Assembly (NCBI GenBank): GCA_028718605.1
Contig: JAQULM010000002.1
Location: 124,001 to 188,000 of the forward strand
From: Patescibacteria group bacterium
GTDB taxonomy: Bacteria; Patescibacteria; ABY1; UBA10025; JAHIVO01
Length of the DNA stretch: 64,000 nt
Reading direction: 5' to 3'
Numbering within the stretch: position 1 is the stretch's first letter; the number at the start of each line of letters is the position of its first letter. Below are positions 1 through 6,560 of this stretch, piece after piece. The notes below the pieces were generated by a model. That model made no database searches. It had not been told where the DNA came from and worked only from the letters and a program-made list of their open reading frames with translations. A program made the position numbers and the translations under genes.

Positions 1-334
1 CCTGTTTTACGTACTTATAATAATGCACTATATACAGCGCGCCGATAATGGCAAAAGGAAGTGCGATGGCTAAAATCCCCACCAGTTCAAACTTGGCGAT
101 GAATACAAATACGGCGCTGAATGCGATAAACAGCCAGCCGCCGATGAGCTCCCGTTTCCACGCGACAATGATTAAAATGATCCCTGCAATCGACGGCAGG
201 AGGTGCATGAAGAGCGCGAGCGCCGTTTCCCAGGCGGTTTGGCCCTCCTCGAACACGTCAAACGCGAACAGGGAGATAAAGCATACCATAATAATGCCCA
301 GAAACCGCGGTGCCCAATAGAGAAATTTTTTCAT
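1..334 (-). CDS. Partial small membrane protein, cut by the window edge
   Basis: The N-terminal 111 residues of an integral membrane protein are visible; the rest lies beyond the left edge. It begins MKKFLYWAPRF and shows about four hydrophobic segments (near residues 8-25, 37-60, 66-83 and 86-105) with short charged loops. Its ATG overlaps the stop of the upstream gene in an ATGA junction, so the two are probably translationally coupled. I do not recognise the family with confidence; small four-helix proteins of this type are common and mostly uncharacterised. No catalytic motif is seen. Confidence 0.75.
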   Translation of the reverse strand, partial: MKKFLYWAPRFLGIIMVCFISLFAFDVFEEGQTAWETALALFMHLLPSIAGIILIIVAWKRELIGGWLFIAFSAVFVFIAKFELVGILAIALPFAIIGALYIVHYYKYVKQ

Positions 335-843
335 AGCCGTGCGTTCATTAATGCTTGTAAAAATTCGTCGGTCTTCTTGCTGCCGATGAGGATCCGGCGG
401 CCATTGGCCAATTCGAACTGCACCCCGCGAGTTTCATCAAAATACACGTACGCCATAACCCACGTCGAGCCTTTTCGCAAACCATACCGGATGCCCCAGC
501 CCCAGAAGTCGCGCATGGCATTGAATTCGCGGGGGTAATATTTTTCAACCTGGTCCCAAGCGAACGTAGTTTTCCAGAACGGCACGTACGATGAGGAAAT
601 ATTTTTTCCGTCAAACGTGATGACCTGCTTCCCTGCCCAGAACAGCCAGGGCAAGCCGATGCCGCACGCGAGGAAAATCAACCATACGCCAAAGTCAGGC
701 GCTGGGTTATTGCCGAAGGGCTTGCCGAAAATGATCTGCTGGACAAAGCTCCACGCGGAAAACACAACCAAGGGACCGATGATCAGGTACATCCACCAGG
801 GTTTCGCGTCTTGGACTTCATGATACAGATATGGAGTGGACAT
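331..843 (-). CDS. Hypothetical two-helix membrane protein
   Basis: A 170-residue protein with a short hydrophilic N-terminus and two membrane segments (about residues 17-38 and 50-68). A polar C-terminal domain of about 100 residues is rich in aromatic residues and beta-strand-like (ITFDGKNIS, then WDQVEKYYP, then VQFELANGRRILIGSKK). The pattern resembles membrane proteins whose soluble part has a PH-like fold, but that is an inference from composition. It is the first gene of a pair; the next gene starts inside its stop codon. A promoter-like pair lies just upstream. Confidence 0.7.
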   Translation of the reverse strand: MSTPYLYHEVQDAKPWWMYLIIGPLVVFSAWSFVQQIIFGKPFGNNPAPDFGVWLIFLACGIGLPWLFWAGKQVITFDGKNISSSYVPFWKTTFAWDQVEKYYPREFNAMRDFWGWGIRYGLRKGSTWVMAYVYFDETRGVQFELANGRRILIGSKKTDEFLQALMNARL

Positions 844-853
844 ATGCCTCTAT

Positions 854-881
854 CGTATACCTTTTGGGGGGGATGTTCAAA
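854..881 (-). promoter_or_regulatory. Putative promoter of the 843-to-1 gene pair
   Basis: On the minus strand TTTGAA (881-876) and TATACG (859-854) are 16 bases apart, and the ATG lies ten bases beyond the -10. The predicted 5' leader is therefore only a few bases. Confidence 0.45.
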
Positions 882-898
882 TATTACCCACCCGCACC

Positions 899-927
899 TT
901 GACAAATAAAAAAATTTGGCATATACT
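899..927 (+). promoter_or_regulatory. Strong sigma70-type promoter for a small ORF
   Basis: Consensus TTGACA (899-904) and TATACT (922-927) are separated by 17 bases. The downstream unit holds a Shine-Dalgarno site, one short ORF and a terminator, so this is a self-contained mini-gene. Confidence 0.8.
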
Positions 928-969
928 TCTCTGAAAACAAACTACCGAAAATTGCGGAGGTATAACCAC

Positions 970-1161
970 ATGATGAAGAATCGACGCCTGTGGAGGCAAC
1001 TCTGGCGGGCCAGAAAATTGGGATTGCCACGGCCGACGTTTGAAATGTCGCCCGAAGACGCCCAGTCAGGGGACCGCAGACAGTATGACTTTTGGAACTT
1101 CTGCATCAGAAACAGTGATGTAGTCCAACTTCCCACACCGGAGCCTATCTCAATGAGATAG
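970..1161 (+). CDS. Small basic protein in a mini-transcript
   Basis: A 63-residue ORF starting MMKNRRLWRQLWRARK: the first 20 residues are Arg/Trp-rich, followed by an acidic middle (SPEDAQSGD) and a tail with one Cys. GGAGG lies 956-960, so either ATG of the tandem pair at 970 and 973 fits. The stop codon lies inside the downstream terminator stem, so the mRNA ends at the coding end. Promoter, ribosome site and terminator make translation very likely. No family is recognised; the Arg-rich start suggests nucleic acid or ribosome binding, which is only a guess. Confidence 0.65.
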   Translation: MMKNRRLWRQLWRARKLGLPRPTFEMSPEDAQSGDRRQYDFWNFCIRNSDVVQLPTPEPISMR

Positions 1162-1170
1162 GCTTCTTTT
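1143..1170 (+). terminator. Intrinsic terminator overlapping the ORF stop
   Basis: A perfect 10-bp inverted repeat (GCCTATCTCA at 1143-1152 and TGAGATAGGC at 1154-1163) is followed by TTCTTTT. The TAG of the small ORF is in the 3' arm. Confidence 0.8.
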
Positions 1171-1268
1171 ATCCACAACGCTGAAGGATTATCCGGGCTG
1201 TTTGCTCGCGATGGAGAGAAATCAACGGATAGTGTTTATGTTTTTGGACTTCGTGGTAGGAGTAAGCG

Positions 1269-1739
1269 TCAGCCATCTTTTTTGTCATAAAACTCTACTC
1301 GGCCGCCGAAGTGCTCAATCGCCTCTTTCACCGTGGCAAACGACTCTACCGCCGCCGGCTTCGTCGGGCGGTCAGTTTGGTATGTATGGCCAGTGCCTTC
1401 GCCGGACGTGAGCGTAAAATTCCCGCCTGGCATCGTGTAGACATGGACGGGAACATTCAGGCGTTCCTGCTGGTCAACGGGTACGCGGAAAAGGACGCCG
1501 TCTTTTTCAACGGACAGTTCAAACCCTTCATTGCTTCCCCACAGGAATGCGTGCGCGGCGGAAAAAGCGGGGTTATCCGAAGCATAGATTAATTTTGGCT
1601 GGGTTTCCGGGTCAGCACCGCCGGGAATGGACCGCCGGCGCGGTTCAAATTCTTCAACCGCAGTCGCGGTCGTACCGTGATACAGCGTACTCGGTACTGG
1701 CTCTTTCTCTGGATTGTGCTCTTGTTCGTACTCCGACAT
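1269..1739 (-). CDS. Hypothetical protein with an LYHGT motif (possibly ADP-ribosyltransferase-like fold)
   Basis: A 156-residue soluble protein. After a charged N-terminus it has LYHGTTATAVEEFEPRR, then IYASDNPAFSAAHAFLWG, then beta-strand-like stretches (VLFRVPV, VHVYTMPGGNFTL). The order H-G-T, then Y/W-A-S/T with a following alanine-rich helix, is also found in proteins with the ADP-ribosyltransferase or Tpt1 fold; this assignment is tentative and no catalytic Glu can be assigned. It is the last gene of a minus-strand run, 25 bases after the HIT-like gene, with a weak AAGG before the ATG. Confidence 0.6.
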   Translation of the reverse strand: MSEYEQEHNPEKEPVPSTLYHGTTATAVEEFEPRRRSIPGGADPETQPKLIYASDNPAFSAAHAFLWGSNEGFELSVEKDGVLFRVPVDQQERLNVPVHVYTMPGGNFTLTSGEGTGHTYQTDRPTKPAAVESFATVKEAIEHFGGRVEFYDKKDG

Positions 1740-1764
1740 GGGACCTTGTTGATTAAAAAATATT

Positions 1765-2235
1765 CTACAACCAGTTTTTATCCTGGTATTTTTCCTCTGC
1801 TGCTACGATATTAATTTGTTTCCGTATTTCAGCGATGTCCGTCTCGTTCAATGGCTTGAACGCATCATAGAATCCCGTTGACCGGTCCGGCAAATACACT
1901 GCCTCTCGGAACGGCTGGTGCACGGCGTTTTTCGCGCGGCCGTAGATGTGCAGGTGGAACACAGGCTGTTTGCCGGATTTGTACGCCCAGTTGCCCATGT
2001 CGTGGTAATTTATCCGCATGATTTCCAGTCCCCTATTTTTCATCGCCTGTTCAAACGCCTTGCCGACGATCATAGTGAGGCGGATGAATTCAATCGCCAT
2101 TGCCGGTGACATTTCCGTGCGGTTGGAAATTTTTTGCTTCGGGAATATCTTGATATGCCCGCCTTCTTCTCGCGAGACATGTGGCTTATCAAACGCCTCG
2201 ACGACGAATGACTTTGTTTCAAAAATTGTTGCCAT
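1765..2235 (-). CDS. HIT-like domain protein
   Basis: A 156-residue protein with HIKIFPK near residue 27 and FHLHIYGR near residue 92. The H-x-H-x-x-x-R string resembles the core of HIT-superfamily nucleotide hydrolases and transferases, whose usual triad is H-x-H-x-H; here the third histidine appears to be replaced. If it is a HIT protein it would act on nucleoside phosphates in the cytoplasm, but the altered triad makes catalysis uncertain. It follows the P-loop kinase by four bases and is in the same run as Nudix and CYTH genes, all phosphate-handling families. Confidence 0.6.
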   Translation of the reverse strand: MATIFETKSFVVEAFDKPHVSREEGGHIKIFPKQKISNRTEMSPAMAIEFIRLTMIVGKAFEQAMKNRGLEIMRINYHDMGNWAYKSGKQPVFHLHIYGRAKNAVHQPFREAVYLPDRSTGFYDAFKPLNETDIAEIRKQINIVAAEEKYQDKNWL

Positions 2236-2239
2236 CGAA

Positions 2240-2737
2240 TTACGAATTTAAAAAATCATCGACGTCACGCATCGTCTGTTCAATGGGCCTGTCGGTATTG
2301 ATCATTTTGTGTGGGATTCGTATCGGCTGCCACCGAGCTTTCACTTCACGATACAATATAGGCGTACGGTCAGTTGCGATATGGTCTGTAATGGCTTTGA
2401 TGCGTGCGATCGCCACGTCTTCAGGGCAATCGCAGTAAATCATTTTAAGGCGGACTTTTGCCCTGTTTGCAACAAACGCTGCGCTCTTCACCGCCCATTC
2501 TTGGCTGAACGACGGGCAATCGAGGGCGACTTTCTCGCCTTTTTGGAGATAGTACAGGGCTACCATCAACATAACTTTGAACGCGGTATCTTTTTGCTCG
2601 CGTGAGCTGAAATCAGCCGGCTTAAATAATTTTAAAATAAACTCGTCCCGATGCAAGCCACGGAAGCCCTGCTTTTCAAGCTGTTCACATACGGTTGTTT
2701 TTCCTGATGCCGGTAACCCGGCGATTGCCACTAACAT
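2240..2737 (-). CDS. P-loop kinase of the AAA_33/adenylate-kinase-like group
   Basis: A 165-residue protein opening with a Walker A motif (GLPASGKTT, residues 7-15), followed by the LHRDEF segment typical of small nucleotide or tRNA-type kinases, and VALDCPSF around residue 70. The substrate cannot be read from sequence. Its length suits a single compact kinase domain with a short lid. The ribosome site AGCAGG just before the ATG supports the start. It lies between a Nudix gene and a HIT-like gene in the same orientation. Confidence 0.7.
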   Translation of the reverse strand: MLVAIAGLPASGKTTVCEQLEKQGFRGLHRDEFILKLFKPADFSSREQKDTAFKVMLMVALYYLQKGEKVALDCPSFSQEWAVKSAAFVANRAKVRLKMIYCDCPEDVAIARIKAITDHIATDRTPILYREVKARWQPIRIPHKMINTDRPIEQTMRDVDDFLNS

Positions 2738-2758
2738 ACCTGCTAATAATTCAATTAG

Positions 2759-3325
2759 TTATGAGGCTAAAAGCTTCCTAACCGCTTTTGAAACATCCGG
2801 ATAGTCCTTGATAACAAATCCCGAGAACTGTTTCTGCTCAAGCTCGTTGAGCCGGCCGATCTTTTCCATGGGCCACCATTCAAGGCTGGTCGCTTTACCG
2901 TGCTCGAATTGCACCGTATCAACGCCGTCTTTGAAACGGTACGCGAACAGCACGCGCATGGCCTTGTTCAGCATACCATTCGGCTGTGGCCCGCTGAAGC
3001 GTTTATTCTGCGCGATGCGGACCAGTTCCTCAGGACGTGCGCGGATGCCGGTCTCTTCCGCCAATTCTTTCAGCGCCGCTTGTTCGTACGTCTCGCCAAT
3101 GCCGACATGCCCGCCGGCAGAGGTATCCAACAGGTTGGGGGCGATGTCTTTATCAGGCGCGCGCCGCTGCAAGAGCAGCTCGCCGGCGCCATTATAAATC
3201 CAGATGCCGACTTCCCGGTGCCACAGCCCCCGCGTGTGGATGGCCGTGCGCGTTTCCTGGCCGATCACACGGTCGTTTTCGTCGACGACGTTCAGTTTTT
3301 CTTCAGGAGCGTGCGGCATAATCAT
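2759..3325 (-). CDS. Nudix hydrolase, isopentenyl-diphosphate isomerase-like subgroup
   Basis: A 188-residue protein with a Nudix box (G-x5-E-x7-K-E-L-x-E-E-x-G near residues 75-97; Lys replaces the usual Arg). The start MIMPHAPEEKLNVVDENDRVIG and LWHREVGIWIYN match the YfcD/IDI-like subgroup that hydrolyses or isomerises diphosphate substrates. I chose ATG 3325 rather than 3337 because GGGAGGA lies seven bases before it and it overlaps the CYTH stop as ATGA. The substrate is unknown. Confidence 0.85.
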   Translation of the reverse strand: MIMPHAPEEKLNVVDENDRVIGQETRTAIHTRGLWHREVGIWIYNGAGELLLQRRAPDKDIAPNLLDTSAGGHVGIGETYEQAALKELAEETGIRARPEELVRIAQNKRFSGPQPNGMLNKAMRVLFAYRFKDGVDTVQFEHGKATSLEWWPMEKIGRLNELEQKQFSGFVIKDYPDVSKAVRKLLAS

Positions 3326-3891
3326 ACTTCCTCCCATTTCACCTCATCCGGAAACATGAGCTGGAACGGATAGCCGAGGTAGTTGCGTTCAATTTTTCTG
3401 CAGCCGAGGCTCTTCAGAAACTCCACCATCCTGTCCGTCTCCTCTTTCGGATCCGGATGTTCTGAGCCTTTGTACTCAATTTCTACGAAATCGCCCAGTC
3501 CCGCAATCTGGTCAACGGACACTTCCCAGTTTTTATACAGCCAAGCTTTCCGCACTTTATCCACGGTCACAATTTTCCGATATCGGAGTGCGGTAAATAT
3601 ATTGCGGATTTGTTCGATGCCCAGAAGCTGCGTTTCGTATTCATCACAGTAGTTGCTTGTGCCGTCGGTATCGTAGTGCCAATTTTTGTAATTGAGCGAA
3701 TACACACCTTCGGCATCCCGCAACCGCAGCCATTCCTTCACCGGCCGTACGCTGGTAAAGTCGCGGTGTGGCGGGGTGTAGTATTCATCAATCTGCTGCC
3801 TCTCGAACCGGAACTTTCCGCCGGCTTCAAGCGCCTTGATGAGGGAATCGGCGGTCGCGAGCCGCACCTGGATTTCGATTTCTTTGGGCAT
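3322..3891 (-). CDS. CYTH domain protein
   Basis: A 189-residue protein starting MPKEIEIQVRL, the E-x-E signature of the CYTH (CyaB/thiamine triphosphatase) tunnel fold; the usual third position Lys is Gln. Further family features are EWLRLRD, YSLNYKNWH, VDKVRKAWLY, WEVSVDQIAGLGDFVEIE and NYLGYPFQL. Members hydrolyse or cyclise triphosphates using two metal ions held by the tunnel's acidic residues. The length fits a stand-alone CYTH enzyme. The gene is 15 bases after the glycosidase stop and overlaps the Nudix start by four bases. Confidence 0.85.
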   Translation of the reverse strand: MPKEIEIQVRLATADSLIKALEAGGKFRFERQQIDEYYTPPHRDFTSVRPVKEWLRLRDAEGVYSLNYKNWHYDTDGTSNYCDEYETQLLGIEQIRNIFTALRYRKIVTVDKVRKAWLYKNWEVSVDQIAGLGDFVEIEYKGSEHPDPKEETDRMVEFLKSLGCRKIERNYLGYPFQLMFPDEVKWEEV

Positions 3892-3906
3892 AGTAATTCA
3901 CAGCTC

Positions 3907-5145
3907 CTATTGCACACTTTCAATAATTTCCTGGTACGCTTGCATGCTCCGATCCATGGAACCCTCTGCTGGTTCCTGTTTTTCGCTCATATCCGTACGC
4001 GTATCCGCAAAATCGTAGCGGGTAAAGAAGATTTTCTGCGCACCGGCCGCGATCGCATTATCGACGCTCGTTTGGGTTTGTTCGGCGTTCTGGTCGAATC
4101 CCTGCCGGCCCATTTGCTCAGCCTCGGTTACCCAGATCGGCTTATTAATGCCTAATTCATCCAGGAGCGCCTTATAATCGCCAACGTTAAAGTCCAGCGT
4201 GTTCTTGTCATTCGAAATGCAGTGGATATTGGCGATATCGAAATACCCTTTTGCTTCCGGCATGGCATTGAACACCGCGCGGTAAAAGCCGAGGAACGTA
4301 TCATCGGCGCCGGCCGCGCCGGCGATCAGGACGGACGCGCTGCTGTCAGCCAGCTTTACTGCCTGGTACGTGCGCTTCAGGAGTTCCGCGTATTCTGCCG
4401 GGCCCTGCGCATAAAAATCCAGGGACCCGTCCCCGAGCAAATCAGGCTCGTTCATGACTTCCCAATATTTGATCGGGTACCGCAAATCATTCATGTCGAA
4501 TTCGCCGTCACCGTCGTATCGGTCAACGACAGCGGTGACAAACTGTTCATACGCGACCCAGTCATTCGGATTGCATCGGTGAAGCGGCAGGTATGACGGC
4601 CTCCCTTTTTTATTGTTATCAGGCAAGAATTCATCGTTGGCGGACACCGCGCAATCTGCCACATCCTCACGGTTTGCCTGGTCCCATTCGGCAAATGGCC
4701 ATAGGGTAATAACCAAATTCAGGCCGTACAATTCGGCAAGCCTCACCAACCCGTCCATCTTGGCAAAATCATACTCCGCCGGTTCTCCTCCCTGGATCAT
4801 GTCCCACACGGCCGGGCCCGGATGCGGCCGCATCCACCCACCGCCTGATTGCCTGATGAAACCCATATCCGTGCCGTCCTCGCCAGCCCCCAGCCATCCA
4901 AACGCATTCTCGAGAGGAACCTGCGAAAAATTCTCGCTCGGTTTTACCACCCCCTTGTTCGTTGTTCCGCCCGAACCAGGGCATGCGGTCGTCGGCTTTG
5001 CTGCCGACGGGTTGCCGTGCTTGACCCATGCGCCTTTTTCGCATATCCACGTGTCTTCATCCCCGCCGGCTACGAAACGGAGATATCCGACAACGGCGAT
5101 TGCCGCGATGATAACCGCGATTACGATGTAGATTGTTTTTTTCAT
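3907..5145 (-). CDS. Membrane-anchored glycoside hydrolase-like TIM-barrel protein
   Basis: A 412-residue protein with an N-terminal membrane segment (about residues 4-25, no lipobox), a short Cys-containing linker, then a beta/alpha-barrel. YWEVMNEPDLLGDG (acid/base Glu near 232) and PIWVTEAEQMG (nucleophile Glu near 338) are the paired Glu motifs of clan GH-A families. The barrel would face the outside. The substrate is not predictable; a role in remodelling extracellular glycan is an inference. It is probably co-transcribed with the CYTH and Nudix genes. Confidence 0.75.
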   Translation of the reverse strand: MKKTIYIVIAVIIAAIAVVGYLRFVAGGDEDTWICEKGAWVKHGNPSAAKPTTACPGSGGTTNKGVVKPSENFSQVPLENAFGWLGAGEDGTDMGFIRQSGGGWMRPHPGPAVWDMIQGGEPAEYDFAKMDGLVRLAELYGLNLVITLWPFAEWDQANREDVADCAVSANDEFLPDNNKKGRPSYLPLHRCNPNDWVAYEQFVTAVVDRYDGDGEFDMNDLRYPIKYWEVMNEPDLLGDGSLDFYAQGPAEYAELLKRTYQAVKLADSSASVLIAGAAGADDTFLGFYRAVFNAMPEAKGYFDIANIHCISNDKNTLDFNVGDYKALLDELGINKPIWVTEAEQMGRQGFDQNAEQTQTSVDNAIAAGAQKIFFTRYDFADTRTDMSEKQEPAEGSMDRSMQAYQEIIESVQ

Positions 5146-5158
5146 ACTATTCTTCGTT

Positions 5159-5386
5159 TTAATATTTTTTGAAAAGTTTTTTTACCTCTTGCTTGAGCGG
5201 CGTGCGCCAGTCATCCAGCAATTGGGATTTGAAAAAGCGAACCAGGCGCTTGTCCTGTTTTGACAGGCGCATTGTTTCCAGGCGCTTGCAGGTAACCAAA
5301 ATCTCCTCATCCTGCCTGGTTTTCAGGACGTACTGCTTCCGGTCGTGTTTGGTAATGACTGGCTGTTCCATACGGTTATATTTCAC
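5159..5386 (-). CDS. Small basic hypothetical protein
   Basis: A reading frame of 75 residues, rich in Lys/Arg/Gln and predicted largely helical (LKTRQDEEILVTCKRLETMRL, then FKSQLLDDWRTPLKQEVKKLF). The outer start is GTG at 5386; an ATG at 5371 (MEQPVITKHD) is the more probable start, though neither has a clear Shine-Dalgarno. It stops 13 bases before the glycosidase start on the same strand, which suggests an operon leader gene. No family is recognised. Confidence 0.55.
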   Translation of the reverse strand: MKYNRMEQPVITKHDRKQYVLKTRQDEEILVTCKRLETMRLSKQDKRLVRFFKSQLLDDWRTPLKQEVKKLFKKY

Positions 5387-5445
5387 ATATTACGCCCGAA
5401 AAGGCCGAATAACAAGGCAACCCATGGATAAAATTTATCAAGTAA

Positions 5446-5478
5446 TCAAAAAGCACCGCGCAAGGGTATGCGCGGTGC
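5446..5478 (-). terminator. Intrinsic terminator after the 5762-5514 small gene
   Basis: GCACCGCGCA (5453-5462) pairs with TGCGCGGTGC (5469-5478). On the minus strand the stem is followed by TTTTTGATT. Confidence 0.75.
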
Positions 5479-5513
5479 GAATGGTTACCGGAATACGTCC
5501 GGCTCCCTACGAC

Positions 5514-5762
5514 CTACCAGCCGTATAGTGAACGACGACGTGGATACTCCATTTCAGCAATGGCAATCCGCCGCGTTCTCTGTTCAGCAATGATTCGGTT
5601 GACTTCCTGCGCCTTACGAGTGATCAGTTCCTGGACACTGATGCCTAGTCTGTCAGCCTCCTGTTGCATTCGTATGCGTTTCTCCTCGCGAACGCGCTTC
5701 TTACGCGCTTGTGCCCTCACCATGTTCGGTGTGTTCCCAGCGCGGAGCGGAATGAATCTCAT
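5514..5762 (-). CDS. Small Arg-rich helical protein
   Basis: 82 residues starting MRFIPLRAGNTP, followed by a long, highly charged helix (RAQARKKRVREEKRIRMQQE) and a LGISVQELITRKAQEV segment like a short helix-turn. ATG 5762 was chosen because GGAGG with a suitable spacing precedes it; an upstream ATG (5780) lacks one. It has its own promoter-like sequence and terminator, so it is monocistronic. The family is unknown; the composition suggests RNA or ribosome binding, which is only an inference. Confidence 0.65.
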   Translation of the reverse strand: MRFIPLRAGNTPNMVRAQARKKRVREEKRIRMQQEADRLGISVQELITRKAQEVNRIIAEQRTRRIAIAEMEYPRRRSLYGW

Positions 5763-5812
5763 TGCCACCTCCATATGCAAAACGGTTTGTTTGAGTTTCG
5801 GTTTATTGGAAT

Positions 5813-5842
5813 ACTATAACTGCAAACCAATACAACTGTTAA
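5813..5842 (-). promoter_or_regulatory. Putative promoter of the small Arg-rich gene
   Basis: On the minus strand TTAACA (5842-5837) and TATAGT (5818-5813) are separated by 18 bases, about 50 bases before the chosen ATG. Confidence 0.5.
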
Positions 5843-5859
5843 TACAAGCCGCAAACGGC

Positions 5860-5891
5860 AAAAGCCCGCTATAAGCATGGAGCGGGCTTTT
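5860..5891. terminator. Bidirectional terminator-like hairpin
   Basis: AAAAGCCCGCT (5860-5870) and AGCGGGCTTTT (5881-5891) form a perfect 11-bp stem with flanking A and T runs usable in either direction. It would end any minus-strand transcript from 5900-6270. Confidence 0.65.
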
Positions 5892-6271
5892 GGGAATGGG
5901 ACAAGCCGTAGGAATACTCACGGTTAATGATTAGAATCCCGGCTCATCCGCTACCCCTCCCCGGAAAACAGCAGTCGTACGTGCATCGAAAGCAAACGGT
6001 CGTCCGGGTGTGGGGAAGGTATTGTTATGAAAGAGCGTCTTCCCTCATCCGGTCCCTTGGGGGGTTTGCAAGGGGGTGCCGGAGGGGGTTGCCGGAACCG
6101 CGGACGCTACCTCATTTTCTCGTCCGGCAGTGTGAATAAAGTATCGGTTTGAATCATGGGCCTATCGTGGTTAATTGTTAACGCATGAGCGCTCAACAGT
6201 ATCGTAGCACCGTAAGTTGAATTTCCCGTGAATGCTGCCTTATACCGTTGGGAATGCTGGTAAATAAAAAA
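5892..6271 (-). other. Non-coding stretch with nested GC-rich helices, possible structured RNA
   Basis: About 380 bases with no convincing ORF, between two terminator-like hairpins. On the minus strand 6035-6115 contains nested pairings: CCCTTG with CAAGGG, enclosed by CCGG with CCGG and CCCTC with GAGGG; GGGAAG also pairs with CTTCCC further on. The stretch does not match tmRNA, RNase P or SRP RNA by the motifs I could check by eye. It could be an unassigned small RNA or simply decayed sequence; the strand is inferred from the terminators. Confidence 0.3.
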
Positions 6272-6302
6272 GGCTCTGCTGCACGCAATGCGCAGCAGAG
6301 CC
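6262..6302 (-). terminator. Intrinsic terminator
   Basis: GGCTCTGCTGC (6272-6282) and GCAGCAGAGCC (6292-6302) form an 11-bp stem; on the minus strand it is followed by TTTTTTATTTACC. It ends a minus-strand transcript coming from above 6303. Confidence 0.75.
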
Positions 6303-6334
6303 ATCGTCAATCAAAGAAGCATGGATAGCAGGTA

Positions 6335-6463
6335 TCAATTGATACCGTACAGCCCGCCGATCCGGTCGGTGATGTAATCGATCCAGTGGTGGGGGTCCAG
6401 TTCCTCACCGGTCGCATCGATCATCGCGCGGTCGAACGACTTCACGTACCCGTACGGGTACAC
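6335..6463 (-). CDS. Possible 42-residue ORF or gene remnant
   Basis: A minus-strand frame reads VYPYGYVKSFDRAMIDATGE and continues to LYGIN before TGA at 6335. It looks protein-like and sits directly before a good terminator. GTG 6463 is the first possible start after an in-frame TAG; AGGAG is three bases upstream, which is too close to be ideal. It may instead be the surviving 3' end of a longer gene whose 5' part has decayed; 6464-6560 holds only a small hairpin (6493-6510) and no frame. Confidence 0.35.
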   Translation of the reverse strand: MYPYGYVKSFDRAMIDATGEELDPHHWIDYITDRIGGLYGIN

Positions 6464-6560
6464 GCGCTCCTGCTAACCGGTTTACCGCGGCATCCCGTCA
6501 TTCAACGGGACAAATTGTGGCGTAGCAGGCAGTACAGTACGTCTCCCTGGGCATTCGGGT

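Noticed and set aside
5905..5960. Similarity to the RNase P 3' region
   Set aside because: Only a short stretch matches; the conserved upstream regions are missing and the 5' part would overlap a coding gene.
6107..6310. 67-codon minus-strand ORF
   Set aside because: It runs through the terminator stem at 6272-6302 and has no ribosome site.
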